Source: Burkholderia guangdongensis
GTDB taxonomy: Bacteria; Pseudomonadota; Gammaproteobacteria; Burkholderiales; Burkholderiaceae
NCBI RefSeq assembly: GCF_013403875.1
Contig: NZ_JACBNX010000016.1
Span: 62,001-126,000, forward strand
Reading direction: 5' to 3'
DNA length: 64,000 nt
In this document: one piece after another, positions 61,121 through 64,000 of the stretch
How positions within the stretch are numbered: position 1 is the stretch's first letter
How the letters are laid out: every line of letters starts with the position of its first letter
Notes under the pieces: generated by a model
The model's input: the letters and a program-made list of their open reading frames with translations, nothing else
What the model was told of the DNA's origin: nothing
Databases searched by the model: none
Translations under genes and position numbers: made by a program

Positions 61121-62713
61121 ATGACGAACACGTTGCCGCTGCCGCAAGGCATGGAAATCACGGGCGAGATCAGGCCGGGTGACGAAGTGGTTCTCACGCC
61201 CGACGCGCTCGAGTTCGTCGTGAAGCTGCATCGCGCATTCGAGCCGCGCCGTCAGGCGCTGCTGGCCGCGCGCGCTGAGCGCACGCAGCGCCTGGACGCC
61301 GGCGAGCGTCCCGACTTCCTCGCCGACACGCAGTCGATCCGCGACGGCGACTGGATCATCGCACCGCTGCCGGCGGATCTCGCCTGCCGGCGCGTCGAGA
61401 TCACGGGCCCGGTCGAGCGCAAGATGATCATCAACGCGCTGAACTCCGGCGCCGATTCGTACATGGCCGATTTCGAGGATTCGAACGCGCCGAGCTGGAC
61501 GAACCAGATCGACGGCCAGATCAACCTGAAGGACGCGGTGCGCCGCACGATCTCGCTCGAGCAGAACGGCAAGTCATACAAGCTGCATGACCGGACCGCG
61601 ACGCTGATCGTGCGTCCGCGCGGCTGGCACCTCGACGAGAAGCACGTAACGGTCGACGGCCAGCGCATGTCCGGCAGCATTTTCGACTTCGCGCTGTTCC
61701 TGTTCCACAACGCGGTGGAGCAGCTCGCGCGCGGCGCGACACCGTATTTTTACCTGCCGAAGATGGAGAGCCATCTGGAGGCGCGCCTGTGGAACGACAT
61801 CTTCGTCGCCGCGCAGGCGGCGCTCGGGATTCCGCGCGGCACGATCCGCGCGACGGTGCTGATCGAGACGATTCTCGCCGCGTTCGAGATGGACGAAATC
61901 CTGTATGAATTGCGCGAGCACAGCTCGGGCCTGAACGCGGGCCGCTGGGACTACATCTTCTCGGCGATCAAGAAGTTCAAGAACGACCGCGACTTCTGCC
62001 TCGCGGAGCGCTCGCAGATCACGATGACGGTGCCGTTCATGCGCGCGTACGCGCTGCTGCTGCTGAAGACGTGCCACAAGCGCCACGCGCCGGCGATCGG
62101 CGGGATGAGCGCGCTGATTCCGATCAAGAACGATCCGGCCGCGAACGACAACGCGATGGCCGGCGTGCGTTCGGACAAGGCGCGCGACGCGGGCGACGGC
62201 TACGATGGCGGCTGGGTCGCGCATCCGGATCTCGTGCCGATCGCGATGGAGGCGTTCGTGAAGGTGCTCGGCGACAAGCCGAACCAGATCGACCGGCAGC
62301 GTGACGATGTCCAGGTGACGGCAAAGGATTTGCTCGACTTTCGTCCGGAATCGCCGATCACCGAGGCGGGATTGCGCGAGAACATCAACGTCGGGATTCA
62401 GTACCTCGGCGCGTGGCTCGCGGGCGACGGCTGCGTGCCGATCCACAACCTGATGGAAGATGCGGCGACGGCGGAGATCTCGCGCTCGCAGGTGTGGCAA
62501 TGGATCCGCTCGCCGAAGGGCGTGCTCGACGATGGCCGGAAGGTGACGGCGGAACTGGTGCACGCGCTCGCGGAGCAGGAGCTCGAGAACGTGAAGCAGG
62601 TGGTCGGCGGGGATCCGGAACCGTACGAGCACGCCGCGCGGATCTTCGGCGAGATGTCGACATCGGCGCATTTCACGGAATTTCTCACGTTGCCGCTGTA
62701 CGAAAACGTCTGA
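61121..62713 (+). CDS. aceB: Malate synthase A
   Basis: 530 aa. Condenses glyoxylate with acetyl-CoA to malate. The signature region [13 protein letters not shown], the catalytic [26 protein letters not shown] and the Asp/Glu region near [13 protein letters not shown] are typical of class A enzymes. ATG 61121 follows GGGGAAAAAC. ATG 61109 is in frame but lacks this spacing. Links glyoxylate from alc-allA to the TCA cycle. Confidence 0.95.
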   Translation: MTNTLPLPQGMEITGEIRPGDEVVLTPDALEFVVKLHRAFEPRRQALLAARAERTQRLDAGERPDFLADTQSIRDGDWIIAPLPADLACRRVEITGPVERKMIINALNSGADSYMADFEDSNAPSWTNQIDGQINLKDAVRRTISLEQNGKSYKLHDRTATLIVRPRGWHLDEKHVTVDGQRMSGSIFDFALFLFHNAVEQLARGATPYFYLPKMESHLEARLWNDIFVAAQAALGIPRGTIRATVLIETILAAFEMDEILYELREHSSGLNAGRWDYIFSAIKKFKNDRDFCLAERSQITMTVPFMRAYALLLLKTCHKRHAPAIGGMSALIPIKNDPAANDNAMAGVRSDKARDAGDGYDGGWVAHPDLVPIAMEAFVKVLGDKPNQIDRQRDDVQVTAKDLLDFRPESPITEAGLRENINVGIQYLGAWLAGDGCVPIHNLMEDAATAEISRSQVWQWIRSPKGVLDDGRKVTAELVHALAEQELENVKQVVGGDPEPYEHAARIFGEMSTSAHFTEFLTLPLYENV

Positions 62714-62803
62714 TTGGGGGCGGCGTCACGCTCTCCGTCTAGCGCTTGGCCAATACTTTAGGGTGGGAAGGGCATCACCGCTGATGCAGATCAAACACCC
62801 GCA

Positions 62804-62832
62804 TTGTGTTTGTCATCCGCAATACTTAGCAT
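62804..62832 (+). promoter_or_regulatory. Promoter of the fimbrial leader
   Basis: TTGTGT (62804-62809), 17-nt spacer, TAGCAT (62827-62832). Transcription would start near 62839 and meet the terminator at 62863. Confidence 0.45.
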
Positions 62833-62862
62833 ACAGATTCCTTTCGATGTGATGATAAGGTG

Positions 62863-62901
62863 GCCGGCACCTGCCTTTCGGTGCCGGCTGTTTCTTTTTT
62901 T
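62863..62901 (+). terminator. Intrinsic terminator in the fimbrial leader
   Basis: Stem GCCGGCACC/GGTGCCGGC (62863-62871, 62880-62888) with an 8-nt loop, then TGTTTCTTTTTTT. It ends 13 nt before the fimbrial ATG, so it stands downstream of the only credible promoter. May end aceB transcripts, act as an attenuator, or define a short RNA of about 63 nt. Confidence 0.8.
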
Positions 62902-62914
62902 GTTCGATATCCTC

Positions 62915-63457
62915 ATGAAAAAGAATCTGATTGCAATTGCACTGGTTGTCGCTCCTTTTTCTGCCGCATTTGCGGCGAGCGCCAACACCATCAACTTCCA
63001 GGGCGAAGTGGCCGACCAGACTTGCGAGGTCGCGATCAATGGCGCGACGGACGCTGCGTCGGTCCTGTTGCCGTCCGTTTCGACGGCGAAGCTGACGCTG
63101 GCGGGCAGCACCGCGGGCCTCACCACCTTCGCGGTCGGCGTGACCGGCTGTCCGGCGCCGGCCAAGGCCGCCCAGGCGATCAAGACCGTGTTCGCGGGCA
63201 ACCAGGTCACGTCCGCCGGCAACCTCGGCAACACGGGGACCGCCGCGAATGTGTCGCTGCAACTGCTCGACCCGGCCGCGCCGTCGGCGCCGTTCGATCT
63301 GAATACCGCGGGTGGTTACAGCGCGTCGGGGCTGAGCTTGAGTGTGGGCCAGACGTCGGCGTCGTATGACTTTGCCGTTCAATACGTCTCCGAAGACGGC
63401 CGTGCGACTCCGGGCTCGGTCAAGGGCAGTGTCCAGTACCAGGTGAATTACCAGTAA
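62915..63457 (+). CDS. Type 1-like fimbrial major subunit
   Basis: 180 aa. Signal peptide (LIAIALVVAPFSAAFA) then chaperone-usher pilin fold: first Cys in GEVADQTCEVAING, second in GVTGCPAP, C-terminal beta zipper GSVQYQVNYQ. The penultimate Tyr and terminal hydrophobic pattern are those bound by a PapD-like chaperone. No strong ribosome site precedes the ATG. No chaperone or usher gene is in the window, but they could follow past its end or lie elsewhere. Confidence 0.88.
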   Translation: MKKNLIAIALVVAPFSAAFAASANTINFQGEVADQTCEVAINGATDAASVLLPSVSTAKLTLAGSTAGLTTFAVGVTGCPAPAKAAQAIKTVFAGNQVTSAGNLGNTGTAANVSLQLLDPAAPSAPFDLNTAGGYSASGLSLSVGQTSASYDFAVQYVSEDGRATPGSVKGSVQYQVNYQ

Positions 63458-63555
63458 CGCTGGCGATCGGGGCCGGGGCCGGGCGAATTGCGTTGGCGAC
63501 GATCCCGGGATGTCCGTGATGTCGTGCCGGAACGCGAATGTTCAGACTGGATCGG

Positions 63556-63639
63556 TGTTCGGAAAGTATGAACACGCAAAAATATTGAACAGATAGTCGC
63601 CGTTGTTCATAATATTTGCGTGTTCAACATTTCCGAACA
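63556..63639. promoter_or_regulatory. 84-bp nested inverted repeat
   Basis: Arms of about 35 bp: TGTTCGGAAA-N4-GAACACGCAAA then AT-rich DNA and GAACA on the left, mirrored on the right (AATATTTGCGTGTTC-N4-TTTCCGAACA). Each arm itself contains TGTTC-N9-GAACA. Lies directly before the last gene, so probably its operator, possibly cruciform-forming. Confidence 0.75.
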
Positions 63640-63649
63640 GGCAAAATTC

Positions 63650-64000
63650 ATGAACGACGACAGCCAGCGCGCGCTTCCACACTTTGATCGTCCGACTGAA
63701 GCCTTGATCAGACAGCTCGTCACTGCCGCAACCCGGCTTGCCAACGTTCCTCTGCGCGTTATCGACTTTCGTCCAGCCGAGCGAAGTGATGGCATGGTCG
63801 GAGAAGTGGAGCTCACGCTGGAAGTGAACGGTGCCGCCCAGCAATACACGCTCGTGGCCCGGGGCCAGATAAGATCGCGGGAGGCGATCAGGGTCCTTGC
63901 GGCAAGGAACCGTACGGCGCCTTTTCCGGTCCTCCTGGCGACTCCCTACCTGACGCTTGCGTTGGCGGACGAATGCGTCGAGCACGACCTGCAGTTCATC
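63650..64000 (+). CDS. Partial gene, possible AbiEi-family antitoxin
   Basis: Frame open from ATG 63650 through the window end (117 codons, no stop). N-terminal HFDRPTEALIRQLVTAATRLANVPLRV, then a beta-rich part, then NRTAPFPVLLATPYLTLALADECVEHD. This layout and the tail resemble the N-terminal half of COG4861/AbiEi-type antitoxin proteins, which regulate their own promoters and pair with a nucleotidyltransferase toxin. The call is tentative because the diagnostic C-terminus is missing. The inverted repeat upstream fits autoregulation. Confidence 0.5.
   Translation, partial: MNDDSQRALPHFDRPTEALIRQLVTAATRLANVPLRVIDFRPAERSDGMVGEVELTLEVNGAAQQYTLVARGQIRSREAIRVLAARNRTAPFPVLLATPYLTLALADECVEHDLQFI

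Overview
The window is a GC-rich, tightly packed stretch of a Burkholderia chromosome. The genus is suggested by a complete Tad/Flp pilus locus directly followed by an Hfq with a long glycine-rich tail (Hfq2 type), a PsrA-like TetR/FadD pair, PHB genes and the typical strong GC3 bias. I cannot fix the species. No tRNA, rRNA, CRISPR array or transposase was seen.

Layout. (1) 1-2.4 kb: a repetitive Gly/Ser lipoprotein on the minus strand and a long regulatory gap. (2) 2.4-16.3 kb: the Tad locus (flp pilin, prepilin peptidase, TadE, CpaB, CpaC secretin, TadZ, TadA ATPase, TadB, TadC, TadD, a DUF3613 protein, TadG), a sigma-54-type enhancer-binding regulator with a degenerate receiver domain, and a DUF2968 protein. 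(3) 16.4-24.4 kb: hfq2, a small secreted protein, fadD with its TetR regulator and a PsrA-type operator, an MFS transporter, a ParB-like-nuclease-fold protein and a SulP transporter. (4) 24.4-34.5 kb: one minus-strand sugar operon running ROK regulator, ABC ATPase, permease, binding protein, pgi, PfkB kinase, zwf, aldose epimerase. It fits uptake of a hexose (fructose is my best guess), phosphorylation, isomerisation and oxidation to 6-phosphogluconolactone.

(5) 34.6-37.2 kb: an accessory cassette with visibly lower GC. It begins with a 21-nt tandem-repeat block and carries a PAAR-TTR type VI secretion tip protein, a leftover C-terminal tip fragment, a predicted papain/NlpC-P60-like cysteine hydrolase effector and a two-helix membrane protein (candidate immunity). 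These genes are joined by 4-nt ATGA and TTGA overlaps. The cassette is bracketed by a 49-bp perfect inverted repeat made of the 3' end of the neighbouring TRIC-family gene. This is the most interesting candidate system here.

(6) 37.0-62.7 kb: a carbon and purine hub. A pyruvate dehydrogenase operon (aceE, aceF, lpdA with its own lipoyl domain) supplies acetyl-CoA. puuD, uraH and uraD turn urate into allantoin. alc and allA turn allantoate into glyoxylate. gcl, hyi, glxR, pyk and eno take glyoxylate towards pyruvate. aceB condenses glyoxylate with acetyl-CoA. phaA and phaB route acetyl-CoA into PHB precursors and flank alc-allA. An NCS2 permease (probably urate/xanthine) lies between a LysR gene and gcl. 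Its upstream region is a decayed copy of the gcl promoter and gcl 5' coding end, so the two genes appear to share a regulatory element through an old duplication.

(7) 62.7-64.0 kb: a type 1-like fimbrial subunit whose leader holds an intrinsic terminator just before the start codon, and a gene cut by the window edge (possibly an AbiEi-type antitoxin) preceded by an 84-bp nested inverted repeat.
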